Below are positions 32,904-45,008 of a stretch of DNA of 64,000 nucleotides, in pieces. The notes beneath the pieces were generated by a model that was not told the DNA's origin, did not search any database, and worked only from the letters and a program-made list of their open reading frames with translations. Both the position numbers and the translations under genes were made by a program. Positions within the stretch are counted from its first letter, which is position 1. Each line of letters starts with the position of its first letter. The DNA is from Phyto melanocephala (taxonomy: Eukaryota > Arthropoda > Insecta > Diptera > Rhinophoridae). The stretch is from contig OW799233.1 of NCBI GenBank assembly GCA_941918925.1, positions 116,139,833 through 116,203,832 of the forward strand, read 5' to 3'.

Positions 32904-34255
32904 TTATAATATAAATAGGTGTATAATTTTATAATTCAACAGAATTATATAAAGATTTGGCTGTAAAAATACTTATTTTAATATCCTTTAAATTTTATTG
33001 GAATGCATTATAAAATTATTTAAAAAATACATCAACCAAAAGCTGATAGGGTATGGAAGGATACATTTTTTTAAAGGATTTTTTTTTTGTTTTGTTGAAA
33101 AAAAGTTATATTTTTTTAATCTATGGATTACGGATACAAAGAACCACATCAATCTAAAGTATTAAACATTTATATTAACAAATATTTTAAAAAGTGTATC
33201 CTTTAACAGTTTTAGATCTTATCAGGAGGACAAAAGGTAAGGAAATGATAAATGGAGTGTAAAGTTTTGCTACATTTAATTTGTAGATAAGTCGGTATAA
33301 CGAGTTTTGTCACTCAGTGTAATCAACACAATTAAAGTAAAAAAATTTAAATAAAAACACACAACAGAACCCAGACCGATTTGCTGATACCAACATATTT
33401 CTGCATTGTATTCATTAGGAGATCGATTTTATGTATGGAAGTATCTATCGCTCTCTCTCTCTCTCTCTTCACCCATCCTTTCCATTTCCCCTTCTAAATA
33501 GGAGGTTGTTATTTAAAGTAGCTCGTTTTAATTTTAAACCAATATCAATTAAATTTTTTTACACATAAGAATGAGAGCAAATAGATTTTTTTGTACCAAG
33601 TCTCCTGTACTTCCCTCATCTTATTAAGTTCTCGCCTGAAAATGTAAACTGATTTGACAGGCAAATTAACAGAATTCAAAGGTAATAACAAATTAAGTTC
33701 CACAGATATGCCATTATATAGTTAATTTGTATTTGGGTACCATGCCCTCTCTTTTGAATCGACCTAAACTTTTTAATTAGTCTTAAAATTTTTATTAAAA
33801 CGTAATACCAGAATTGAAAACATTATAGCTTCTGTAATGTGTCATGAAATTTGTATGGGTGGTATCACTTCCCCTGCTCCCACCGTATCGATTTTTATCT
33901 GTAATCACACAAAGTTTAAAGATTATTGATGTAAACGTTTTCGAGATTTTAAGTAAAATGTTTTATTTTCCTGCTAGTTTGAGGCTTAAATATCAAACAA
34001 GATCAGATTAAAACATCCAGCAGGAATTTTGAATATTAAACAAAATTAGACAAATCTGTTTAGCCATTCTCCAATTTTAGAGCGTAATAAGCGTCGGCGT
34101 TTTCTTTTCATTAAAACCCAAGTTGCACTATAAAAAACATTAAAAAAATAGTGAAATCGCTATAGCTATTCTTAATTCGATTACCAACGAACGAAAATAA
34201 TAAGAATTTATTCAGCAAGAAGAAGAATAGTTGAAATCAAATTAATATTAAAAAA
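32904..34255. other. Non-coding stretch with a CT microsatellite
   Basis: (CT)n at about 33449-33468. Otherwise AT-rich, without recognisable genes or repeat families. Confidence 0.55.
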
Positions 34256-34955
34256 TAAGTAAGAGCGCTATATTCGGCCGTGCCGAATCTTATATACCCT
34301 TCACAACGTGTAGTCGTGCAATAACAGTAGTTTGTATCACCATTCATCCCATATGAAATACGTACCTACATATAAAAACATCCCATTGTAAAATTATAAA
34401 TTCACGTATGTATGTTAAAAAAAAACAAAAAAAAAAAAATATAAAAAAAAAAATTTTAAAAAAAAATTTTAAAAAAAAATTAAAAAAAAAAATTAAAAAA
34501 AAAAAATAAAAAAAAAAAATTAAAAAAAAAATTAAAAAAAAGAATAATAAAAATATAAATAATATATTAAATAAAAAATATAAAAAAAAATTTTTAAAAA
34601 AATTTTAAAAAAATTAAAAAAATTTTTTTTTTGGCTCAGCTGGGATTCGATGTCACGTTTTCTCTAACCAGTATACACGTTTGTATGTATGTATGTTGTT
34701 GTTGTAATGTTGTTTTTGTGAAAAAAAAATCGAGGTGGTCGTGGGTTTTTGCTCATATCTCAGTTGTTTATGTACCGATGTTTCTGATTTTCAATACCGA
34801 TCTACTCCCAAATATTTCTGATATTTAATTACCTCACCCGGGTCCAAGTGGTGTCGGGGGGCTTCAAAAAGTTGATTTCAACATACACACGGACAGACGG
34901 TCAGAAGGACAGACGGACAGACTGACAGAGCCTAATCGACTCCCCTATTCATAAA
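34256..34955 (-). mobile_element. INE-1-like element, family 2, 5'-truncated
   Basis: Reverse copy of the element at 26410. It starts ATAAGTAAGAGCGCTATATT, then the hairpin TTCGGCCGTGCCGAA and TATATACCCTTCACAACG. It passes through the A/T core and ends at AATCGACTCCCCTATTCATA. The 5' hairpin and the first 110 bp or so of the family are missing. Shared details such as TCAGCTGGGATTCGATG confirm the relationship. Confidence 0.85.
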
Positions 34956-36955
34956 ATCATAGCTTGATTAATTTGTAATCATACTGTTGTGTCACCTATT
35001 ATTTAATGGTTATTTGTAGTATTTAATGCTTTTGAATATAATGTTATTTTTGTCAAATTAATTTTTTTACATCATTTTTATCGTGACAAAATATATGATG
35101 AAATAAAACAAAAATAACTATTACTTGTTTTTGACAACCAAATATTGTTATAGAAACTATAATGTGACCGTCGTGATCATGTCGTAACCATGGTTTTTCT
35201 TTGCGTGCAAATAATTGGTACAAATAATTGTTTCAAATAATTTTATTAAACTACTGTGTTAAATTGTTAATATTTAGAATTATATTTAAGCTTTAGTTAA
35301 CTTAATTTCTTATCTTTGTTTTCTGACTTTTGGTAGATATTGTTGTCTAGTGTCCAACCCTAATTAATCTTAACTAAAGAAGAGGTACATACACACTCGC
35401 CACATATTATATCGATAATTATAATACTTGTGCGGCTGTTGCCGGTGCACAGTGTGATATTTTCGCAATCTAGGTGGACAAAATTATTATTCTACGTTTT
35501 TGGTCAATAGATATCTTAATTATAAATAAAAACATAATTTTTTTTTTCATTAAACATATTTGTAAAAATCTAATGAAAAGCTGTTAGTTTTTTTTATTTG
35601 ATTTCATTAACAGCAAAAGTGGACCGAATTGGGAAATGGAGATTAATTTATTTGTTTTAAAATGTAAGAAAAAAAGTATCAAACTATGCTTCACCTTGGG
35701 TTTTAACTCTAATATATATAAAATGAGACTTAATTTGATGTTTGAATAACATTTTAATTAAATTACGATTATCCGCAAATCTGACAAATATTTCTTTCTT
35801 CAATTTGTATGATAAATTAAGACAGTTTTGCGGCAAATAAAATTTTATGTGTGGACAACGCTGAACATCTATTCAGAATTAAAATATTTTAATGCTCATA
35901 CTTTAGAAATATTTTATGAAATTACGAAATACCAATTTATAAGAAGTTATTGATAATAAACTACTTTCATCACTTTTAAAAGAAAATGATGAAGTAGTCG
36001 GTAATATTTTTGTATAATAATCACGTAGCTGTAGGGCTGTCAGATATTAAAAGTCAAATAACTGGCAAATGAAAAATAAAATATTATTTGGATTTAAAAA
36101 AAATTAAAAAAAAACGAACAATTTAAATTTTAACTACATTTTTTTACAAGTCATTGCAGTAGTAATATTTCTCGTATCGAGAGACTTCAAAAGCGATTTA
36201 ATCGATATCAATTTTTTAACTTATGAATTTCGTTGTGTAACTCTTGGTATTTCTTTGGAGAATAGAGGTAAGTTTCAGTCAATGTTGCTTATTTTTATTT
36301 TATTGAATCAGTGTTAACTGATTAAGTTTTGTTGCTCAAAACTTTTAGAAAAACTTATACCTTATGCACAGAAAGAAGATTTTCGCATGATTATGGAAAT
36401 TATTTTTGTCGGTTTGCATAATCAAAATTATGTATTAGTCCATTTATTAGATCTCTTATTTTTTGTAATTGAAAAAACTACTTATTGGATTCTAATGCAT
36501 CCAAAACAATTTGAAAAAATTTACTTTTATAAAAACGAAATTAAGATTCAGAAATTATCTTATCTTTTATTAGTTATCTTAAAAAATTTTTATAACTTTT
36601 AGCGTCAGCGTTGTGTAATGTACAATAAATTTCACTTAGATTGTTAAACAAAATCTAAAAAATATTAAAAATCGGTTGATTAGTCTGAAAATAATTAAAG
36701 TTGCAATTTTTTTGAATATCAAAACCAAAAAAAAAACTCTAGTTGTACTGCAGCTGACTTAGATACGTAAAGCTCTGTCAACATTGAGTTTTGCCGTGGT
36801 ATTTCGGTTTGCTTCATTAAAATTGTATGGCCATAAAACTTTTTGATAACTAAATTCATAACTATTTCCGCACTTGTTAGTTATTGTATTGTTATTGTTA
36901 TTGTGTTGTTATTCAAAACATATTTTTGCACAAAGATTATATTAAAAGTCACAAG
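34956..36955. other. Non-coding stretch
   Basis: AT-rich. No supported coding sequence; one 71-codon frame at 36387-36602 is Ile/Leu/Phe/Tyr-rich without a domain. A GAGGTAAGT at 36266-36274 resembles a splice donor but nothing around it supports an exon. Confidence 0.5.
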
Positions 36956-36957
36956 TA

Positions 36958-37176
36958 GAAAGGCCCTAACTTGTATTTTTTTACGAAATTGTACTATAAG
37001 TTGATTCCAATATATTTCACATAAATACACCTCGACACAAAAATTTAACGCTGTAGTGTAAGAATAATAGTTTTACAAGTAATTTTACAAAAAAGTGAAA
37101 TTATTGTAATACAGTTTCTGTTTTTACGTTTTTACCTTCCTCGGTAAAGTAACTATAATTTGAGTTAGGGCCTTTC
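36958..37176. mobile_element. Small Tc1/mariner-type MITE
   Basis: 219 bp with 14-bp perfect inverted ends (GAAAGGCCCTAACT and AGTTAGGGCCTTTC), flanked by TA at 36956-36957 and 37177-37178. No coding capacity. It sits just upstream of, or inside the 5' edge of, the INE-1-like remnant that follows. Confidence 0.8.
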
Positions 37177-37182
37177 TATCTT

Positions 37183-38529
37183 TGACCATCAATATAGAAC
37201 TTTATCATGCATTTGTAGTTTCTACACCATAAATAAGATATGTATTTTCTGAAAACTTATGTCTAGAGGAGTCGATTCAGCATTGTCCGTCTGTCCGTAT
37301 GTTGTTAAAAGAAATCCCTAAATGTAGCACAAATCTATAAATGTTTTCAATCTTCTAGAAATATTTGGGAATGAATCCCTATTGAAATGTACCATAATGA
37401 CCGCTTTCTGTGATATGAGCAAGTGAACACGACAGCCTCAGTCTTATACCATACTAGCCAAACCCGGCGCGCGTTGCTACGCCCCTTAATGAATCGAAAT
37501 GCATTCTGAATTTTAATTGAATATCAAGTGCAAAAACCTAAAAATTATAATTTTTTTATTGTCGTAGCATTTCCCACTTTTCTAGTCACGAAATTGTTAA
37601 GTCACAACAGCTCAATATGTGTGCAAAGTTTCAGAAGAATCGGACCAGTGCAAGTATCCCAAAATTAAAATTGTTTTTATGGGAGTGGCCTTGCCCACTT
37701 TTCTAATCACGAAATTGTAAAGTCATAATAGCTCAATATGTGTGCAAAGTTTCAGAATAATCGGTCCAGTGCAAGTACCTCAAAATGATACCTTTTTTTA
37801 TGGGCGTGGCACTGCCCACTTTTCTAATCTTGAGATTATTTAGTCATGACAGCTCAATATGTGTGCAAAGTTTCAGAAAAATCGGTCTGATGCAAGTACC
37901 TAAAAATTATAGCCTTTTTTTATGGGCGTGGCCCCCCCCCATTTTTTTAATCACGAAGTTATAAAGTCACGACAGCTTAATATGTGTGCAAAGTTTCAGA
38001 ATAATCGGTCAAGTGCAAGTACTTCAAAATGATATCTTTTTTTTATGGGCGTGGCACTGCCCACTTTTCTAATCACGAAATTATTTAGTCATGACAGCTC
38101 AATATGTGTGCAAAGTTTCAGATAAATCAGTCTGGTGCAAATACCTCAAAATTATAGTCTTTTTTTATGGGCGTGGCCCCGCCCACTTTTTTAGTCTTAA
38201 AATTATAAAGTCACGACAGCTTAATATGTGTGCACAGTTTCAGAAAAATCGGTTTAGTGCAAGTGCCTCAAAATTAAAACTTTTTTAGGGGCGTGGCCCC
38301 GCCCACTTTTCTTATCACGAAATTATTTAGTCATGACAGCTCGATATGTGTACAAAGTTTCAGAAAAATCGGTCAAGTGCAAGTAGCTAAAACTGATAAC
38401 TAATTTTTTATGGGCGTGGCCCCCCCCACTTTTTTTCATCCATAAACACTCCCCGGTATGTGTACAACAACTTACCAAAGTTTGAGCCCGATCGGTTTTA
38501 CAGTTTCAGAGTCTATAGCTAACACACAC

Positions 38530-38574
<45 letters not shown>

Positions 38575-39420
38575 TTCACTTTTATATATATAGATGTTTA
38601 CAACAAAAGTTAAAACTTTTCACCCATAGAAACATTTATAGACACATTTGCTACTATTTGTAGATGTGAGATGCCTGTAGGGCCCTTCCTAATCGGAAAA
38701 ATTAATAACTAATTGGAATAGTTATAGGTAAAAGTTAATTGAAAAAGCATATATTTATTAATTTAAAAAAAGTTTCTCAAGCTCCTTAATAGCCTTTGAA
38801 TACGATAGTGATAAAAATGTACAAGTTGTAGCCTCGGAAATCATCTTTGAGAAACACACTATAACAATTTTTAAATCCATGATGGTCATCAGTACAAAAT
38901 GGTGTATATTAAATTTATATATGGGTAAAATCTAGTATTTAAAAATGTACCCAACTCAATCCCCTAAATATTGGTATCGAATGAAAGTGCTTGACCAGCA
39001 GAACACAATAATCTATAGAAGAAAGTATAAAATCCGAAATGACGTCTAATACAAAATTTTTGATACATATCTTTTCTTAATACCATCAATATGGATATAA
39101 AGAAAGAAAGAACTTGACTTGTAGAATATAGCCAACTTTTTAAAAATTCAAAATCAAAGATTAAGCAAAATGTCTTGTAACGTTTAACCTGGAATCTATG
39201 CTATGATAAGGTCATTATACCTACATATATATTTTATCCAGTAGATCCTAAAAGGGACACATAACCACCATTATACCTATGTCCATGTCGGTAAAGAGTA
39301 TTATAAAATTGGTAGTGCTATACAACTGGTTTTATCAATACCTCCCGTCAGGTTCTTTTGATTATATTCTATGTCTGTATTGTATGTCTGTCAGGGGTAT
39401 AAGAAAGAATTTTTAAAATT
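37183..39420 (+). mobile_element. Second INE-1-like family, long copy split by a Helitron
   Basis: The 5' portion to 37453 has ACACCATAAATAAGATATGT, AGGAGTCGATTCAGCATTGT and CCGTCTGTCCGTATG. It is interrupted by the Helitron at 37454-38594. After 38595 it resumes and contains ATCCATGATGGTCATCAGTA, ACCATCAATATGGATATAAA and AAGGTCATTATACCTACA. These match the order in 19595-22440. Ends are approximate and decay is heavy. Confidence 0.6.
37454..38594 (-). mobile_element. Nonautonomous Helitron with ~8 internal tandem units
   Basis: On the minus strand it starts TCTATATATATAAAAGTGAA and ends GCAACGCGCGCCGGGTTTGG and then CTAG. It is flanked by host A on the 5' side and T on the 3' side: the canonical Helitron insertion into AT with TC and CTRR termini and no target duplication. 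Next to the 5' end is a (TG)n run (CA on the plus strand, about 38523-38570). The body is about eight ~120-bp repeats with GGGCGTGGCACTGCCC. No coding capacity. The helicase fragment at 1-120 is linked to the same repeats. Confidence 0.85.
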
Positions 39421-42159
39421 AAATTTTAAAGATTTTCTCCCTAGCCTTTAAAATGTATTTCAAATTACAGAAATAATTTCAAACAAAATACGTTAGTGCA
39501 TATTAGTTTAAAAGATCTATTTAATATTCAAAAATTTACAGAAGGAGATACAAAAAGTTATAACAACCTTATAATAAGTCTTATTTATTTATGTATTTAT
39601 TTATTTTACTTGTAAAGAGTACCTTTTGTCTTTAAATTCAACTAATTAAAACCAAATTAGTCAACTGCATTCATCACAGTTATTGCGTAATTGTGCAGCC
39701 AAACGTATATAAACTGTAAAAATTTCATATTTGGATATAATTTTTATTATAATTTTTTTTTACAAAATTTTTTTTAATTTTTTCTTTAAATATTATATTT
39801 TATATATTTGAACCGGCTAACCGGTTTTTTCTCAATTTTCAAGATAGCAACCGGTTTTTTAATACTAAAGTTCAACTTATTTAAAAACCGGTTTCTTAAA
39901 AAAGTCGAAAAATCGATCACCCTACAACAGCTATATGTATATACTTGTTGCAGCATAACCTCTTAGAGTATCAGCATTTTTTTCATACTTAAATCCTCTT
40001 GCTTAATGTGTAATTTTCTACCATTCCGAAGAGATACCACTGTCATAGCCACAAGTTAAACGTATGCTTTCTTATTTATTTGTTTATTCATCATTCCATA
40101 AACGAAATGCACGCTTTTAAACATTTTTATAGAGCCTCATTGCGTTCTTAATTACTAACAACGAAATGTTGTTTGTTACTTGCAACACACCAGCACGCAT
40201 AATGTTGTACAAATAGCGCATACATGCAAGAGCACCATTCCACGTACTTCGATCTGTGAATGTATGTACGAATGTGATTGTACGCAATGCTGAATCCATT
40301 GCAGTAAAAAACAATCGCAACTAAAACAAACAACACTGTGAAAATCTATAATGTCTTTTAAATACGCATAAGTAGTTTAGAAAGATTCAAAGAGGTGATG
40401 GTTTGCGTATGTGAAATCATTTTAAAAATTTTGCATACAGATTTCACATTTATTGTTTTTGTTGTTATTGCTTGAATGTTAGCAGTTGGTTGCCAGTGTT
40501 GTTGGAGTTGTTTTACTTTTAAGGCATTCATGCAACACACCCTGTAATTAGATGAAATGTCATCTTTGGAAACAAGTAATGCTTATTCTGCATACGAGCG
40601 TACACATGGATGTATGTATCCATCCATCCATTCAACCATCCATTAAACCATCCATTCATTCATTTATACATTCATCCAACCCACCCGACTCAGCCAAAAA
40701 CAAAATTTTTAAACAAAAAAATACACCATGCTGCATGCAATACGGTAAGATGCAGTATAGAAACTTCATGGATGCCTTAGAGCTAATCATGCCATGGGAC
40801 ATAAGGACAGACATATGGACAGACATACCGCTAGACAGGCAAGACGTCATATGTGAATATTTTTGCAAAAAAATTTTTTTGTGTTAAAATTTTGCATCTA
40901 AAATATTAAACTACATGGCAGCTGAAATCAACCAAATATAGGATTCATTTAATTTAGGATTTCTTTTCTTTTTTTTTTTTTGCAATTTTGTTTTCACTCT
41001 TAAAGGAAGCAAGTGTGTGTGTGTGTGTATGTTTTTATTTAAATAATATTCCATGTTGTATACGCCATGTTTAAGTGTGTTTTATTTCATTAAAATATGC
41101 TTTGTTTTTGGTTTTTATTGCAGTCATTGCAGTTGTTGTCTTCCTTTAGTTAATTCATAAATTTTGTCACATTTTAGTATTCTCGGTTTTTTGTTTTTTT
41201 TCCTTGAGTTCTGATACGAAGGGCTAAATTAATAGAGAAAATTTGTCTCATTTATTTTCGAAATTCATTAACAGTTGCTTGAAATTTTTATTAATGAATA
41301 AGTTTTTGCCTCATTTTCAGTTTTCATGCGTATGCTTTCCATATTTTAATTCATATGTTTTTTTTTCTTTGGCTTTATTTTCTTCTAGTGCATATTCATT
41401 AGTTTTAACACATATTAATTAGAATGCGATCTGTTTGTCTTTCTTTCTTAAAATTAAGCATATGCTGGTCTGGTGTTTTCTACGATTGGAAATAATGATC
41501 AGCCGTAATTAACAAAAAAATGAAAAAAAAAACTTGTCTGACTATTTTGTATAGATTTCGCCAACTGTTAAATGCTGCATTCTTGTGTGCAATCGCAAAA
41601 CATGTGAAAGTCTAGCGGAGTTAACACAATGTATTTAGCTGCAAAAGTGCCTTGCAGTTGTACAGAAGGCATTAATTAGTTTTTGTTAAACATTTAAAAA
41701 TCTTAAAAATATTTGCTTTAATATTAAAGGGATAAAAACATATATATTAGTTTAAGAAATTCGCAACATTTGCATATTTGAAAAATAATAATTTTTGAAG
41801 AACTCAAAATTTTGCACAAAATGGTCCTGTGATTAATAAAATATGTTGTTTACTCAATTTATTTCCTTATTTATTTAAGTAAAAAACGTATAAAATAGCC
41901 GTTTGGAAAAAGTTTATATTTTTTTCATTAACAACAAAAGCAAATTTTATTTGATAACAAATAAAGTTTTTAGTAAAGGATTAAGTTCACTGTTATATAC
42001 AACATTTCTAATATTAACTTATCCTATATGCGAAATACATTTGTTATGTTTTTTTTTGGCAATCCTTTTGTCTACAATAAAATAACTCTAGTCTATTTAA
42101 GTTATTATTAATTTAAGTTAATTAATTTAAGTTATTATTAATTTTTTATTGTATTTCTT
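39421..42159. other. Non-coding stretch with several simple repeats
   Basis: Includes a TTTA/TTTATG-type run near 39590-39606. AACCGGTTTTTT recurs three to four times at 39820-39895, once inverted. A degenerate (CATC/CATT)n array lies at 40617-40685, and a (GT)n run near 41010-41028. No coding sequence with a recognisable domain. Confidence 0.6.
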
Positions 42160-43990
42160 TTTATACCCGCCACCAAAAAAATGGTGGGGGTATATTCATT
42201 TTGTCATTCCGTTTGTAACACATCGAAATATCCATTTTAGACCCCATATTCTAAATCGTGGTTTGATTTGATGACGATCTAGCTATGTCCGTCCGTCTGT
42301 CCGTCTGTTGAAAGCACGATAGAGGTCGCACTGAAAAAGCTAGGGGGCTCAAATTTTGCCAGAATCCTTCTTATAGACAAGGTTTGTTTGGTATTTAAAA
42401 TGGGCTAAATATTAGGAATATTAGGAAGAGAGTTATAGCTCGAAAAGCAAGAGTAGGTCGAAGAAACCGTGTCCTTCGAACATCGAATAAAATGAAATTG
42501 TGTCCAAACGCATTAACGTAGACTCATGAAACTTCGGATATATATTTCCTGAGTAAGAACAATACTTTTCCCTGAAAATTATCTACATCTATGCATTAGG
42601 AGAGGAGTTATCAATAAAAATGTACGAAAATTTATACCGTATATTTCAGTATATTTAAAAACAAAAACGTCATAAAAGCGACAAAATTGCATGTACGACT
42701 CTGAAATTTTGCACACTTTGCTTTTTGGTGAAGCGCTTTTTTTTAACGGAAAATCAATGTGCCACGCCCACTTTTACGCCCACCTCCCATATAACGTTTT
42801 ACCCAAAATTCATATAATTTCTCTATTAAAAAAGATTTTGGAATAATAAAGGGCTATATTGAAACATCTAAATTGTACACATTCGCAAAAAAAACTTTGA
42901 CACGCCTACTATAACGCCTACTTTTCACGTTATCTACCGTTAATGAAATTTAAAAGCTATGATTATCAAATTTGCTACGTATATCCTTCTAATCATTGTA
43001 ATTGTTGTGCCAAAAAGTTTAAGTGACACGCCCACTTTAACGCCTACCTCCCATATAACGGTTTACCTAAAATTCATGTTATTCCTCTATTGACAAAGTT
43101 TTTGGGAAAATAAAGGACTACATTGAAATTCCTAAGTTGTATTTATTAGCAGAAACTTTATTGACATGCCTAATTTAACGCCCACTTTCATTGAAAGACT
43201 ACATTTACAAAAGCATTTTAGTAGCATATCGAAGTTATAAAGGGTGGTTAAATCTTAAGGACCGATGTTGAATTTAAATAAAACACAAATTATTTAGGAA
43301 ATTATTATTATTTCTTTTTGGAATGCTAATATTTGTATGGTTCAATCATGTACTAAGCAAAATATCGGCCAAATGCCCCCCCCCCATCCTTTTGCCACTC
43401 CTCTATCTGATGGTCCAAATTTTCAAAGACAATGTTTATGTTCAATTGTTGGGCGCGATGATGAGTCGAGGTTGACTGCTCTTTTGCCAGACTATCGCTA
43501 AAAACAGCAATGGTTCCCATTCAATGAACTAAGAAGGTATTCACAGATTTTCTAACATTTTATACAGACCTGTTTTGCAAAAATTTAAATATTTTTTACA
43601 ATTCTCCCGATTGTGGACGAATTTGAACGATTATGTTGATCAAGAGAATTACGAACCGCACAAAATGCATTTTGATTTGAACGCCCATTTTGATAAAAAA
43701 AAACTGAATAACTTTAAAGCGTTGTTCATTTGCGTATATTTCCACGGATCAAATTCAGTAAGTTTGAGATTGAAATGCAGAAAACAAATTTAAAGACTAG
43801 GTGTAGTTCACCTTCAACATGGGCCCTTAAAATTTAACCACCCTCTACAAAGAAAGTGATACATATTTTATTATAAAGAGATTATTCTATAGCGATTAAC
43901 AAAATAATAAATATTGTGCTTTAAATGTACACAAAATTGGTGGTGGGTATAAAAGATTCGGCACAGCCGAATAAAGTGCTCTTACTTGTT
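42160..43990 (+). mobile_element. INE-1/DINE-1-like element, best single full copy
   Basis: Begins TTTATACCCGCCACCAAAAA with the 5' hairpin to TGGTGGGGGTATA, then CTATGTCCGTCCGTCTGTCC. Two central units carry CACGCCCACTTTTACGCC and ACCTCCCATATAACG. The MITE is at 43240-43845. The tail is TTGGTGGTGGGTATAAAAGA, the hairpin TTCGGCACAGCCGAA and GTGCTCTTACTTGTTT. Used as the reference for the other copies. No coding frame. Confidence 0.88.
43240..43845 (-). mobile_element. Mariner-type MITE nested in INE-1-like copy
   Basis: Starts AAGGGTGGTTAAATCTTAAG and ends GCCCTTAAAATTTAACCACC then CTC, with TA at 43238-43239 and 43846-43847. Same position in the host element as at 5909, 10042 and 23600. A C homopolymer of about 13 bases interrupts the interior near 43377-43387. 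Confidence 0.88.
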
Positions 43991-44561
43991 TAGTTTGTAA
44001 TAGAACTTAAAGGCATTTGTTTTATCTGTAGTATAAGTTATTTGGCCTGGTAGGCTTTTTATATTACTATGGAGTTGAATAAATAAATAAATAAATAAAT
44101 AATTATTTGAAAAAGAAAATTAATTATTGAAAATATGTATTAAACTAAAACAGACATTCATTGGTCTTCCTCGGAACAATTATATAAAGGAGAGGGTACT
44201 TAGTTGCTTGATTATAAAAATTATTTTCGAGTTAAAAAAAATATATAAAAAATTTGTTTGAGATAACTTAAAATTAGCCAGTGTCAAAGCCAATATGACA
44301 TTGCGTAAAATGTGTAAAAAATCCTTCGAAAAATTCAGGTTTGAAAAATGTTTAGGCTAGTGTGTTTTCCGTTTGCTAGCACGCATTTGCAAAGAAATAT
44401 GAACGGAATTTTAGGGATTTGTTATTAAATACAGGAGCTCTATTACACTTAGCAGATAACATAAGATAAGATACCAGCATAAGATGCTAGTAACAAGAAA
44501 ACTTAATGTCTTGAGAATGGTAAGATTTTTTGCCTGTTGAGTTTTCTTGTATATTCGAATG
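43991..44561. other. Non-coding stretch with an AAAT run
   Basis: (AAAT)n at about 44080-44100. Nothing else recognised. Confidence 0.5.
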
Positions 44562-44563
44562 TA

Positions 44564-45006
44564 AAGGGTGGTTAAATTTAAAGGGCCGATGTAGAATGTG
44601 AACCACACCTAAATGTAAAGTTTCGAACTAAGTCAATTTGAATCATGGAAAGATACACAAGTTATTATTTCCTGTCCTTCGTGATTCTTTTGCTCAACAT
44701 TCGTCCACAATCGGGAGAATTGTGAAAAATATTTAAATTTCCGCAAAAGGGTTCTGTATGAATGTGAAAACATCTGTGAATGTCATCTTAGTTAGTTGAA
44801 TGGGTAACATTGCTGTTTTTCGCGATAGTGTGACAAAAAAGCAGTCAACCTCACATCATCATTGTGCCCAACTATTAAACATCAGCATTGTCATTGAAAA
44901 TTTGGACCATCGGATGGAGGTGTGCCGCCGAGTTGTGACAATAATTTTCTAAATAATTTGTATTTTATTAAAAATCAACATCGGCCCTTAAAATTTAACC
45001 ACCCTT
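44564..45006 (+). mobile_element. Solo mariner-type MITE, outside any INE-1-like element
   Basis: 443 bp with ends AAGGGTGGTTAAATTTAAAG and CCTTAAAATTTAACCACCCTT, flanked by TA at 44562-44563 and 45007-45008. The interior retains shortened pieces seen in the nested copies (CCACAATCGGGAGAATTGTG; GGACCATCGGATGGAGGTGT). It shows that the MITE moved independently of the INE-1-like host. Confidence 0.88.
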
Positions 45007-45008
45007 TA

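Noticed and set aside
36262..36280. Possible splice donor GAGGTAAGT
   Set aside because: No coding potential upstream in any frame and no acceptor or exon can be placed.
37454..38594. CRISPR-like or satellite array
   Set aside because: The ~120-bp units have no unique spacers, lie within Helitron termini and occur in eukaryotic DNA.
40552..40887. 111-codon open frame
   Set aside because: Its only notable part is Ile-His-Pro-Ser repeats from the CATC simple-sequence array; no domain, no splice context.
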